Source: Podospora pseudoanserina
Lineage: Eukaryota; Ascomycota; Sordariomycetes; Sordariales; Podosporaceae
Assembly (NCBI RefSeq): GCF_035222485.1
Contig: NC_085924.1
Location: forward strand, 372,001-436,000
Direction of reading: 5' to 3'
DNA length: 64,000 nt
Part shown: positions 35,201-45,322 of the stretch, in pieces
Layout: each line of letters opens with the position of its first letter
Numbering within the stretch: position 1 is the first letter of the stretch
Program-made: the position numbers and the translations under genes
Notes under the pieces: generated by a model
The model's input: only the letters and a program-made list of their open reading frames with translations
Told to the model about the DNA's origin: nothing
Database searches by the model: none

Positions 35201-36660
35201 TGATGCAATTGTTTGAGCACAGCACGCTGGGCGCCATGGCCACCTTTCTCACCGCGCAGGAAGCGAATCAGCAAGCTAATATTGTTGCTGCTTCACCCCA
35301 ACCCCGAATCGACATCGACTGGGAGGCTGAGGCGACTCCTTCTGATGAACTTCGCCAGCTGGCGGGGCAATTCCAAACCCCCCTCCCGCGTAGTAGCAGT
35401 ATCATTGACGAAGCTGAGGCCGAGACAAACCACACCGCGCCAACGGTGATCCTCACAGGCGCTTCAGGCATTCTCGGACGCCAGGTCCTCCACCGCCTTC
35501 TAGCCTCGCAGCGAACCGGCACCATCGGCAAAATCATATGCGTCGCCCTGCGACAGATCAAATCCCGCGTCGCCTCAAACGCCCTGCCGGCCCCAACAAC
35601 GCACCTAATCTATCTGCCTGGCGACCTCCGGCAAAAGCGGCTGGGCCTGACGCCAGCCGAGTGGGCATCTGTCGCGGCGCAAGCAGACACCATCGTCCAC
35701 GTCGGCGCCGAGGTCTCCCACACCAAGACCTACGCCACGCTGCGGGCCGCCAACGTGGACGCTACCGCCGAGCTGGCGAGGCTGTGCCTTGAGGCGGGGG
35801 TATTATCGCGTCGTCCAGTTCCCTTCCACTTTATCTCGACGGGCGAGATCCCCATGCTCGGGTCGTCGAACGGGACCGAGGAGAGCGAGACGCTGATACT
35901 CTACGAGGAGTCGGTACGGTCTGCCCAGGTGGTACCCGACCAAGGGGATGCGGTCGCTAGGGGTTACGCCGCCACCAAGTGGGTGGGCGAGAGGATGCTT
36001 GAGAACCTCGCCGATATTTCTGGCGGCATCGCTAGTACTAAAGCGGGATCCTTCCGCGTCTGGATCCACCGGCCCTCGGCCATCACGACGCCGCAGGACG
36101 AAACGGCCGTGGGGCCTGACGCGCCCATCCTCCCGAGGATTTTGTTTTACTCGCGCCTGTTGAGGGCCGTCCCTGGGGACGGGACCAGCGGTGGGTTTGG
36201 AATCCGGGGCTCGATGGACTTTGTATCGCTGGAGAAGGTGGCTGAGGATATTGTCAATGTCGTTGTGGAGGCTGCCAGCAGCACTCAGGCTGTTGGCGAT
36301 ATTGATGATGTTGATGACGTGAAGGAGGCTGACACCACTGACAACACTCGGGCGGTGACCAGGGGTGTTCAAAGCGGGGGAGTCACGTACGTGCATCACA
36401 CAGGGGGCACCGTCATGGAGCTGGCGACGTTGCGGGAGGTCCTAGAGGCAGAGGAGGAGAAGGCCACCGGGCAATCGGAGAGGTATCTTGCTGATGGGGA
36501 GGAGACAAGGGCAAGGCGGTTCGAGGTCCTGCCGTTTAAGGAGTGGACGGACAAGGCGGAGGCGGCCGGCTTGCACCCGCTGCTTGCCGGGTTGTTTCGG
36601 GGGGTTGAGCAGCAGAAGAGGGCGGTGGTTTTTCCTAGGTTTGTTAAAGGTCCCAGGTAG
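23272..36660 (+). CDS. Hybrid highly reducing PKS-NRPS megasynthase
   Basis: Four exons: 23272-23722, 23790-24095, 24191-30434 and 30531-36660 (13131 nt, 4376 aa). KS: DTACSSS (Cys181), EAHGTGT (His319) and GHTEG (His363). MAT: GHSSG (Ser690). DH: His1030 in [14 protein letters not shown] and Asp1226 in HPGTLDG. C-methyltransferase: EVGAGTG near 1510. The stretch after it has no ER nucleotide-binding motif. KR: GLSRGLG near 2284, Ser2410 and Tyr2423. ACP: Ser2611 in GMDSL. A Ser-rich linker (about 2670-2700) leads to C (HHVNFDG, 2866-2872), A (TSGTTGTPK near 3401; [10 protein letters not shown]), T (GGTS, Ser3871) and a reductase-type release domain (TGASGILG near 3977; ISTGE; Tyr4146 and Lys4150). 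It builds a methylated, reduced polyketide and couples it to an amino acid. The A-domain specificity pocket begins Asp-Met-x-x-Leu; I cannot assign the amino acid. Confidence 0.95.
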
Positions 36661-36843
36661 CTTTATATGGGCGAGGGAGAGGGAGGATGGGGTGATTTTG
36701 ATGGGGTTGTTATGCGAATCTTCTTTTTCGGTTAACGTACTTTATCAGCGAGTCGGTCATATAAGTGGGCCGGCCACTTTTGACCACCCTTCGAATACCA
36801 TCCTCCATTATAATACAACGAAACTATCAACCAGCTATAATAA
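36661..36843. other. PKS-NRPS 3' flank
   Basis: Short AT-rich stretch between the megasynthase stop codon and the first transposon remnant. No features. Confidence 0.5.
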
Positions 36844-37145
36844 CATCAGAAACAGCTGAGTCTGAGGCATCTGCAGCCTCCGGGCAAGTGCGCGCATTAT
36901 GGCCAGGCTTGCCGCATACACCACAGCACTGAGTCTTCGTACGAGACCCCCCTGTACTACCACCACTTTATCGATTTTCCTGGATTACGTGCTCGCCCAC
37001 GGCCTTCTGATCCAGTAGATCCTGTGCCTCTTGTACAGTAAGTGACCCTCCAAGCCTCACACGTATTTTTTTTGGCTCTCCGGCACTTACTTAGTGCCTT
37101 ACTGGCCTTACGGCGCGAAGAGACCTCTGCACGAAAGAGAGCCAC
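36844..37145 (-). pseudogene. C-terminal remnant of a Fot1/pogo-type transposase
   Basis: On the minus strand, a frame begins ALFRAEVSSRRKASKALSKCRRAKK. After a one-base frame change in an A8 run it continues with RLGGSLTVQEAQDLL. A further frame contains the CCHC-like knuckle CCGVCGKPGHNARTC. This order (helical tail, LTxQEAQDLL, zinc knuckle) is typical of the C-terminus of fungal pogo/Fot1 DDE transposases. The catalytic DDE core is absent. It is a decayed fragment next to the 3' end of the PKS-NRPS. Confidence 0.75.
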
Positions 37146-37440
37146 CTAGTGCATTATAGCCGTTATACCCTTAGTAAGCTAGTCTACCGTAGTTAGCATT
37201 AAAGTCAGGGAGCTATTTTGATAGTTTGTAATATAAGTCTTAATAAGCGTTAACTATAAATTGGCTTCTCGGGGGTTTTATAATATCTAGAATACCTAAA
37301 GTTATGGAGTACCGGGCCGTAAAATTTGGGGTATTAGCGTACGAAGCTTTATATTTAGTTTAGAAAGCACCCCTTTAAGATCGTACGGTATAAAGCCAGT
37401 ACCCGCAAAGCTACCCTATATATTCTTCTCTATTATAGAT

Positions 37441-38285
37441 TGTGACGAACCCCTTTACAGAACCTCTGAAAGGGATACTCTGTTGAAGGTGCTTCTAGAC
37501 AACTGGTTCGGTGCAGCTAAACAGTGCACAATAAGATGTCTCGATATAAACACAAGATACCTTAAATACAAGCTGTGATACATACTGCGGACCTATCTAC
37601 GAGCTATTTAGTTCCTCCGTATATATAGACCTTTCTTGCCGTGCTCACTCTGCTTAGTACCTAAACACACTAAGCATTCTGCTTACTCTGCTTAGCTCTT
37701 GAGCGTACCAAGCATTCTGCTCATTTTGCCTAGTACCTAAGCATACTAAGCACTTATTCTGCCCTCCGGATTAGTTCCGCTAGATCACAGGTATCTACTG
37801 GTAATCCAACTCCCATTAGTTGTCGTTCTATGTTAATAATTGGCTAGTTGTCACAGTTAACCCAACAGCAGGCCGCGCTACATGTGGGGCGCAGGACGTC
37901 CCCAATCATTAAGGAAGTCAGAGAACAGCCAATCAAGGTTGGACAAAAGTGCTATGGCGCCAAGGCTCACGAGCGGTCTGGAGGATACAAGATGCTAGGG
38001 TGATCGGAGGCATAGCACCACGAGCACGTTGCAGGATGCAATGTGTTAGGAGTGATCGGGGCCGTAGCAGGGCGAGCACCTCACTGTCCCGGGATCTATA
38101 TATACGGAGGAACTGGCTAGTGTAAATAGACAGTTCCGCCATGTGCAATTACAGCTTATATTCACGGTATCTCGTGTTTACATTAAGACATCTTGTTGTG
38201 CACTGTTAGCTGCACCGAACTAATTGTCAGAAGTTACCTTCAATCGAGTATCCCTTTCAGAGGTTCTGTAAAGGGGTTCGTCACA
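37441..38285. mobile_element. Inverted pair of LTR-like arms (copia-type?)
   Basis: Both ends begin TGTGACGAACCCCTTTACAG reading inward. About 190 bp of the left arm (37441-37630) match, with scattered differences, the reverse complement of the right arm (38094-38285). Shared landmarks are ACAGAACCTCTGAAAGGGAT, GTTCGGTGCAGCTAA, and a TATA-like gttcctccgtatatatag. Inside each arm are different short tandem repeats: ctgcttagtacctaa-like units at about 37638-37762, and two roughly 60-bp units with gatcgg..gcatagca at 37970-38085. TG...CA ends plus a TATA box suggest two LTRs of one family inserted head to head. A fold-back element is the alternative. No clear target duplication is seen. Confidence 0.65.
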
Positions 38286-38389
38286 CTGTGCCCTAAAGCC
38301 AGATAAAAAACCTATATCGGTGACAAATAGGAACTGATCTAAGGAAAGTTATCAGATAGTTGCGAAATAAAGAAAAGGCCCTGTATAAG

Positions 38390-39870
38390 GCCTTGGGGAC
38401 TAGTTGTCCTCCACTTCAGCCGCCTCTTCCACCTCTTCCTCTCCATCCATTACGGCTCTATGCTCCAGCTTCCACGCCAGACTGTATTCTACCAAGCGGC
38501 CTGAGCTCATCAGCCAATCCAGAACCTCTCCCAATAGCCATCGGTTCCGGGATCCCAAATCCCGGAGTACGGAGGTAAGGTCTCGGTACGTGCGGATATT
38601 ATTTCTTGGCCAGGATCTAGGCTTCGGTAGTATTGGACACCATAGGACGAGGCGCTCCACTGTTTCGCGGCCCTCTCCACAGGTACAGTGGGGAATAGCC
38701 AGGCCTGGGACCTGCTGCTTAAATAGGAAGTCCTGTAGGCCTATCACTCCTGTGCAAGCCTGAACCAGTAGAGAGAGCTCTAAGCTTTAGTTAAATCCTT
38801 GTGTTTCTTTAGGGCCTTATCTGTGAAAAGTGTCTCTGGCAGTCCTTCGTCTGCTATCCTAGCAGGTCGGCCTTCGACCTGCTTTCTCCAGCGGTGTTCC
38901 CATGCTAGATAGACTGCCTCTTCTGCCGCGGATACTTGGCTCTGTGTGTGGCGTTGTCCGTGACTCTCTCTCCGGCTCGCTCCCTCTCCCTGGCTCGCTC
39001 TCTGGCTCTGGTGGTGGCTGACCCATTGGTTGATGGTAATGGTGGCTCTCTCGGTAAATGTGGGTTCCTGTGGGAGGATGGGTCTTCGGCATGGTCTCCG
39101 TCTCTGGAAGCGTCGGTATATCCTGTTGCGGGCTTCCTGAATAAGCTTTCCTGGTGGGTGCTTTGGTGTATCTGGATCGTGTCCACAATGCAGGAACGGC
39201 TTCTGTAGCCGGGCTTCAAAGTCTGCCAGTCTCTTGTTCAGGTACAGGTCCAGTGGTGGTACCCAGGTTTCTGTCTCCAGGTTTCTGATCGGTGTGGCTT
39301 TGTATTCCCCGGCCACTATCCTGAGGTTCTTTGACTGGGCCTTCGCCAGCCTCTTCGCCAGACGCTGTGGTTGACCTCCGGTTGGTGTGAGAATGTGGTA
39401 GTTGATAGCTCCGTATGCCATGGCGCTTCTGATGCATTTGGTATATACCTCGCGCGCTCTGGTGAGTCGGGACCTCAGGTCTTGGCTGTAATCCTGGATA
39501 GTACGTAGTCCTGAGTCTTTAGCTTTTCAGCTACCTTCGACTCGTGTGCTCTCCAGTTGAGTCTCCAGTCTAGCCATATACACAGGAACCTGGCGTAAGA
39601 CTGTGGTTTGGCTTCCATACTGTCCCGGCTCGCTGGTTGGGCTAAGTGTAGTGGCTCGGTCCACTGAGCTCGGCCTTTATTGAAGTGTACGAGCTCGCTC
39701 ATTGCCGGGTTGAACTCCATACCGTGGGCTGTAGCCCACCGTAGGCAGGTTGACCACGCCTCCTCGAGCTGCCGGCAGTTGGCGCTAGGGTGTTTTCCAA
39801 AGGCAAGTATGTTTGTATCATCGGCGAACCCTACCAGGCTTATACCTGGGTGGTCCATGTAAATATTATA
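38390..39870 (-). mobile_element. 5'-truncated, degenerate Tad-like LINE (reverse transcriptase)
   Basis: Read on the minus strand, the reverse-transcriptase motif GFADDTNILAFG appears at about 39830, followed by NCRQLEEAW and HGMEFNP. Then come the typical C-terminal blocks of fungal Tad-type ORF2 proteins: AKAQSKNLRIVAGEYKATPI, ETETWVPPLDLYLNKRLADFE, and a final zinc-like CTCGEGRETVERLVLWCP. The frame is broken at least twice (near 39470 and 38760), and one in-frame TAG stands where Glu is expected. Everything upstream of the RT palm motif is missing, as expected from 5' truncation during LINE insertion. It is not functional. Confidence 0.85.
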
Positions 39871-40174
39871 TCCAATTTTTAAAAATCAAAATGAAAGCAG
39901 TATATGTGTAGTCTGAAACTATTTTTTAAACAATTGTCCATTGAAAATAACCTTGGAAAGACAAGAGAGCATTAGCGGTTGAAGGCGGGTGTGCCGCTTG
40001 TTCCTTAACGACACACCCTCCCTGTAAGCGAGTCCGAAAACGGCAAAACATTTCCCTCGACTGGAATGAACACTCTTGATGGCTGACTATGTGACGAACA
40101 CCTTTTATACGTGTCTTTTTGATGCACGTGTGATTGCAACAGTGATTCAACCCAAATTCTAACCACTACGACTT
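39871..40174. other. Intergenic, no gene seen
   Basis: AT-rich flank of the LINE remnant. Only short frames without motifs. Confidence 0.45.
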
Positions 40175-40459
40175 TCATGTTTTTCTGAGCCCATACGCAT
40201 GACTTGTTTCAACTATCAATGAGCTCGATCGTGATTTCATGGATGGACAGGTTGTGTTGGATTGACCGAGTGAATCTGCAGATTGTCAGACGTCAGTGAC
40301 AAACCTGGACGGCGCAAGGCACTCACAATCATCCTGCCATTTGCTATCAGGGATTCCGAGGAGTGCCAAACTGGCAGTTCTCTTCTCTAGGAAGGATGTG
40401 GCCAGAGATTGCTCCGCAGGCGTTAGGGTTTGCTTGCTGTCTTTGCTGCTGCTCGCCAT
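40175..40459 (-). CDS. Possible small protein, about 77 aa
   Basis: An ATG at 40459 opens MASSSKDSKQTLTPAEQ, a Ser/Lys-rich then helical segment (ATSFLEKRTASLALLG). A GTGAGT donor at 40326 and a CTGCAG acceptor ending at 40276 would join exon 40459-40327 to 40275-40175 (234 nt, 77 aa). Without splicing the frame stops at 40286 (57 aa). No family is recognised. The well-formed start context and donor are the only support. Confidence 0.3.
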
Positions 40460-41087
40460 CTTGAGGATCGGGTTGGGGGTAGATGCTATAGACCTTCACT
40501 ATGAGATAGCCTATTCTTTACCTTTGTAGACATCGCTGATATAGGAGAGTCTTGTTACACAGGATCGGGGTTTATTTCTACATTCGGAGATTTCAGCGAC
40601 ACGGGGAGCCGGAGCTGTCTCTCCGCCAGTACCAGGTACCACGATAATGTCTGTACGCGTTGAAGTGCACTTCCGGGCCCGGGGAACACGCTCCGTCACG
40701 TTGTATATCACCACAGATGTTGTGAACCAAGAGCATGCCAGCAAGCCTCATCTTTACGGTGGTTCCCTGGTGATGGCTGACCAAGTTGTCAACGCCAAGG
40801 CACTGCCGCTGTTCCTCTAGGGTGTGGGGATGTTATGACCTCAACAACATGGCATGGCGTTACTATTACAGTCTTCGGTGAGGATAAACAAGACGGATCC
40901 CTGTGAATTGTTGAAGACCAATGAGTCGACCCCAACCAACTGTGATCTTGATGAAGAATATCTCCTCATAAATTGTTTGAAGATCTGCAACGTCCTGTGA
41001 ATTTTCACCGACTCACAAGTCTCGTACAAGATACGGATTGGTTACCGACTGACAGCCTAGTTTGGCAAATACCTATCTTGCCAGAAC
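40460..41087. other. Intergenic, no gene seen
   Basis: Lies between the possible small gene and the 3' end of the DAL5-like permease. Frames on the minus strand at 40511-40784 lack coding features. Confidence 0.45.
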
Positions 41088-42835
41088 CTAATACACATAG
41101 ATGAAGTCTTCGTTCTTGACGTCGGTCATGTCCCGTAAAGCATTGTCCTCTTCCAGCGCCTTTGGCTTTACGCCAGCACCCCCCTCCTCAAGCTCTGCCG
41201 CCTTGCCGCTTTCCACTTGACCTTTTCCAAACATGGACTCGTCAACAAGCACGGCATTCTTGCCCAACTCTTCCCGACGCTTGGCGTGCCGGCGGTTCAG
41301 GTACATGAGGTAGAATGGGATGAGTCTGCCAAGGTCTTGTCAGCCACTGCGTTACGCATGTCGGGTATCCTTGTCACTTACATCGCTAGCGCCGCTACCA
41401 ACACCAACATGATGAGGTTAGATATCAAGCCCGGTCGATACAAAGGGGCATGATCGACAGAGTACAGCAGTGGGCCGATAATGTTACCAGTACACATCCC
41501 GATGAAGACCATGCCAGACGTGCACTTCTTTTTGGTGTCACCTCCCGTGTTCTGCGCCTGCCACGCGTAAATCAACGGCGTGATGGCAGCCATGCATGAC
41601 ACCAAGTAGTACCCAAACAACAACACCCCTTTCTGTTCGCGAGGGACAGTCAACATGATAATCGTGCCCACAATGGGCAACACGCAGACCCCCGCAATGG
41701 TCAGTCCCTTGTGCTTGAACCTCGTGGCGACCCATCCCGAGGCAATGATGACAATGAACTGGATAGCCCCAAACGGGATGTTGAACAAGATGGCCTCGAA
41801 CTTGGTGTATCCAAACGATTTGACGATGAGACTGCCAAAAGTTCCAATACCACCGCTCACAATCCTGCCATGTCCTGTCAGCAATCCTCTCCCCATGACA
41901 CCCCGGAACAAAACTTACGAAATCGCAACAATAATGACAAACCAACACCAAGTCTTCAAATCCAGCAAACTCTCCCACACATGCTCCCACCTCCACTTCC
42001 CGCTCGACACCCCCATCTGGTTCGCCCTCAACCTCTCCACCGCAATCACCTTTTCCCTCTCGGTCAAATACTTGGCCTCCATCGGCGAATCCGGCATAAA
42101 AGCCAGCACCACCCCCGCATACACCACCGTCAACAACCCACAAAAGAGAAAAATAATCTGGTACTTGAACATCACCCCACTCTCAATATGTCCCAGCCCA
42201 TAGGTAAACAGGCTCCCGACTATCGCGGTGATCCCGTTCATCGCATTCCAGTAACTCGTCCGCAGCGTCTGCTCCCCCCTCCTCCACCACATCTGCGTGA
42301 CGGCGATGCAGCTCGGTGCGATCATGGCCTCGAAGCTGCCTAGCATGAAGCGGAGTCCGAGCAAAGACTGGAAACTGGTACAAGCAGCCATGATGGCCTG
42401 TGATGAACCCCACAGGAAGATAGCAGAGGCGATGACTTTCCCGTTGGGGAACTTGACCAAGATGAAAGCGGCGAGGGGCTGCATCACCAGCTGGGCGATG
42501 TAAAGGATTGAGCCGAGCCATGAGTACTGCTGCCCGACGAGCTTGGCGTCTTCGGTGATGCCGAAGATGGAGACGTAGGACAGGGACGATTTGTCGAGCT
42601 GTTGGAAGAAGTAGGCGCCGAGGAGGAGGGGGAGGATGCGTGTGTCGATGCGGCGGAGGACGTGGCGCTCTTCGTCGCAGGTGAAGGTCGTGTCGGTTTG
42701 GGCATGGGCTTGGAGGAAGGTGGTGGCTTTGTCGGTGGGGGTGTCTGTGATGGGGGCAGGGCTGATTTCGTCCGTTGCGAGTGCTGCTGCTGCTGCTGGC
42801 CCATGGGCTGGCTGAGATATATCGGGGGTCGTCAT
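41088..42835 (-). CDS. MFS permease, DAL5/allantoate-type (anion:cation symporter family)
   Basis: Three exons on the minus strand: 42835-41919, 41864-41382 and 41325-41088 (1638 nt, 545 aa). The introns are 54 and 56 bp (GTAAGT...CAG). The start chosen is the ATG at 42835; an in-frame ATG 15 codons upstream is possible. The hydrophilic N-tail is followed by ERHVLRRIDTRILPLL and FFQQLDKSSLSYVSIFGI, hallmarks of the fungal DAL5/TNA1-like group. Later come LRFMLGSFEAMIAPSC and about 12 membrane helices. Family members take up allantoate, nicotinate, pantothenate and other organic anions with protons at the plasma membrane; the substrate here is unknown. The C-tail is Glu/Lys-rich. It is divergent from the unknown gene at 43796. 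Confidence 0.9.
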
Positions 42836-43795
42836 TGCTGGCAGATTCGACCCTGAGGCTCTGAAATGACCGAGTGACAAATGAGGACTGTATGAGCTTG
42901 TGAAACCAGACCGGCACCATGTCCATGGATCTGGAAAGAGGAGATTGATCGACTGAAAGGTGAAGAGGAGGTGGTTGAGGGTCTATCGCTGCTATTTACA
43001 CCGAGATATATGCAGATCATATGGTAGTTCGGCAGTGATGGGCCAAGAGTTTGCAGCTATGGCAGCCAGAGGGTATCTTTCCCGGCACGGAAGCTACTTC
43101 GATGCAACAGACCATAGCTGTGCATATCCACGAAGGACAATGTGTCCATTCATTGGTGGGAATTCAGGCTGATATTGAATGAGTGCAGATCGTCTGGCGA
43201 GACAGGCCAGTTGTATGGCCGTTGGATAGATACCACCGTTGCCGTAGGCTATATCTTGTTGACTTCCATATTAGTATCAAGGGCAAAACCGTTGCTCCGT
43301 CACGGAGATCGGTGCTATTGTCATGGACGATGTGTGGGGGCCCCTGAATTACCCCTGAATGGACCCACCTAAATTTGTTGAGCCAAATAAACACCTGGTG
43401 AAGTGATTCATGGCATCATCGCCTTATCTGGCCTATGTGGCCTATCGAATGGAATTCTCCATGATTGGTGCATTATTCAGCGCCAGGGGTAGTCGGGCTG
43501 ACGACTCATACGGAGCGGTATTTGGGAGCGTTGTAAGGCTTTGTTGGAAATAATCCATGGTGGAAGACAACAGAGCTGATGATGAAGTGGTTCACAGAAA
43601 AGTGGATATTCTGAGCTGTGCAGCCAACAACGCCAAGCATTATCCTTCCAGGCAGCAATGGCGATGTGGGTTTGGCCGAGGTGTTGGTTGAACAAAAACA
43701 CTCAACCCACTCAAAGACCGCTGCCACCCAGAATTTAGTTTCTACTTTCACTCCATGTTCAACTGAACAGCACACAAACCAGCTTAAGCCCCATC
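42836..43795. promoter_or_regulatory. Divergent promoter region MFS / unknown protein
   Basis: About 960 bp with no supported ORF between two divergent start codons. Confidence 0.4.
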
Positions 43796-44883
43796 ATGTC
43801 CTTAGACTCGCCTCCAGCCTCAAGCGATAACACAGAGGAGAACGCCCCGGCCTGGGGCAGTTTGCCTGTGGAACAGTACATTCTGGTACTCTCCTGAACA
43901 ATAAACAACACAAGAAGTGCGACTGACTCAATTAATCTGTGTAGCAAAATTGGAACGCCGACTCTCCACAACCTGTCGCAGAGCAACGTGATGCACTCGT
44001 CAAAGCGTTCATCAACGAAGATGTCATCGGACCAGAGTATCAGTCAATCACACACGTTCCAACTCAACAGGAAATCAACACCATCTTGAAACCTTGGCGC
44101 CCGCAGAAAATCCGCGCCATTGCCGCTAAACACCTGAGTATCTCATGGCCTGATTTCAAGAATGAAGGGTTCTGCGTCTTACGAACCTGGTATCAGGGCG
44201 GTGAAGAAGCCGACGCAAAACTGGAGGAGTGGTTTGGCTATGATGAGCTCAAGGGCTTGTCCGAGGTCGAGATCGAGGAAACGTTGTTAGACCGCGACCG
44301 CCAAGGAGGCGACAAGATGAAAATGAAACCAAAGAATAGGTGGTGGATGGTCCTCGACGACAAAGACATGTTTGATGTGGAGGACGAGAACAACGACGAC
44401 GACTGGCTGGACGTGTACAATATCCTTCCTGAACTGGCGGCCCCTTCGGTGCATCGGGGATTCAACGTCATTGACGCACTCGACAACCTGCACTTAGACG
44501 GCACCCCCTATCCGAGAAAGAGCGAACCGAGCGAAAAGGCGTACGAGGATGCAGTCCTGGAAGTGGCGAGTGGTGGTCTTCGATACCCGCTTGTCATCCT
44601 AGATCAGGAGGCTTTCGAGACGGGCCAAATATACCTTGTGTGGAGGGATGCCAAGGGAAAGGTGGTCAAGGATATCCGTGATGACATCGCAGGGTTGCCA
44701 TACCTTCAGCATGATATCCATCGTGTTTGTGCGTATGAGATAGGGTGGTGGACTGAGGCGTGCTTTGGAAAGCAATACGACATCCATGGAAAAAAGGGAA
44801 AGATGATGCGGAAGCTGCTGCCTTTGGTGAAGGAAGCAGCGAAGCAGACGATGGCACACAATGCAGCGATATACGGATGGTGA
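43796..44883 (+). CDS. Hypothetical protein, 342 aa
   Basis: Two exons, 43796-43885 and 43945-44883 (1029 nt, 342 aa), joined by a 59-bp GTACTC...TAG intron in phase 0. The product is soluble and acidic in the middle (EDENNDDDWLD), with no signal peptide or membrane helix. Trp-rich phrases such as PWRPQKIRAIAAKHL, FCVLRTWYQGGEEAD and NRWWMVLDD suggest a folded domain, and the C-terminus is basic (HGKKGKMMRK). I do not recognise the family. It lies between a permease and a desaturase-like gene; nothing in the context suggests a function. Confidence 0.75.
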
Positions 44884-45322
44884 AGTTGCCAAGCCGTTGG
44901 TTCGATGCTCGAATTTCCGAGGGACTTGTGCTCTGTGAAGGCCTTTTGTTCCCCTGAAGATCGACCCACAATCTTGAATGGAATTGTCTTGTATTGTACT
45001 AGCCAGTTTCCACGAGTCGTTGCTGTGCCTCATAGAACACCAACAACTGTGGCGGAGATAGGACTAGCAATATGTTCCTGATGATAGACGGCGGTAGCTT
45101 CCCGGTCTGTCATAATGCAATGAACTTGTGCAGAATATTGAAGGTAAGCACTATTGTTGGCCCTAGGGGCGTCGCACATTCCTCAAGATAAAACGGACAA
45201 TCTCTGCATCGCACTTGTTGCGCCTTTGTTGGTGGGGGAAATATGATTAACGACGTCATACCTCGTTACGCCTGCGCATAATAAATAGTCAACCGAACAT
45301 CGTTTCTACAGCATCTTTTACC
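44884..45322. other. Intergenic, no gene seen
   Basis: 3' flank of the unknown gene and promoter of the desaturase-like gene. Confidence 0.4.

Noticed and set aside
35440-36660. Thioesterase at the end of the NRPS module
   Set aside because: No GxSxG; the Rossmann TGASGILG and YxxxK mark an SDR-type reductase domain.
38094-38285. CRISPR-like or tRNA structure in the inverted repeat
   Set aside because: Arms are two diverged long inverted copies, not short regular repeats with spacers, and no tRNA fold is seen.
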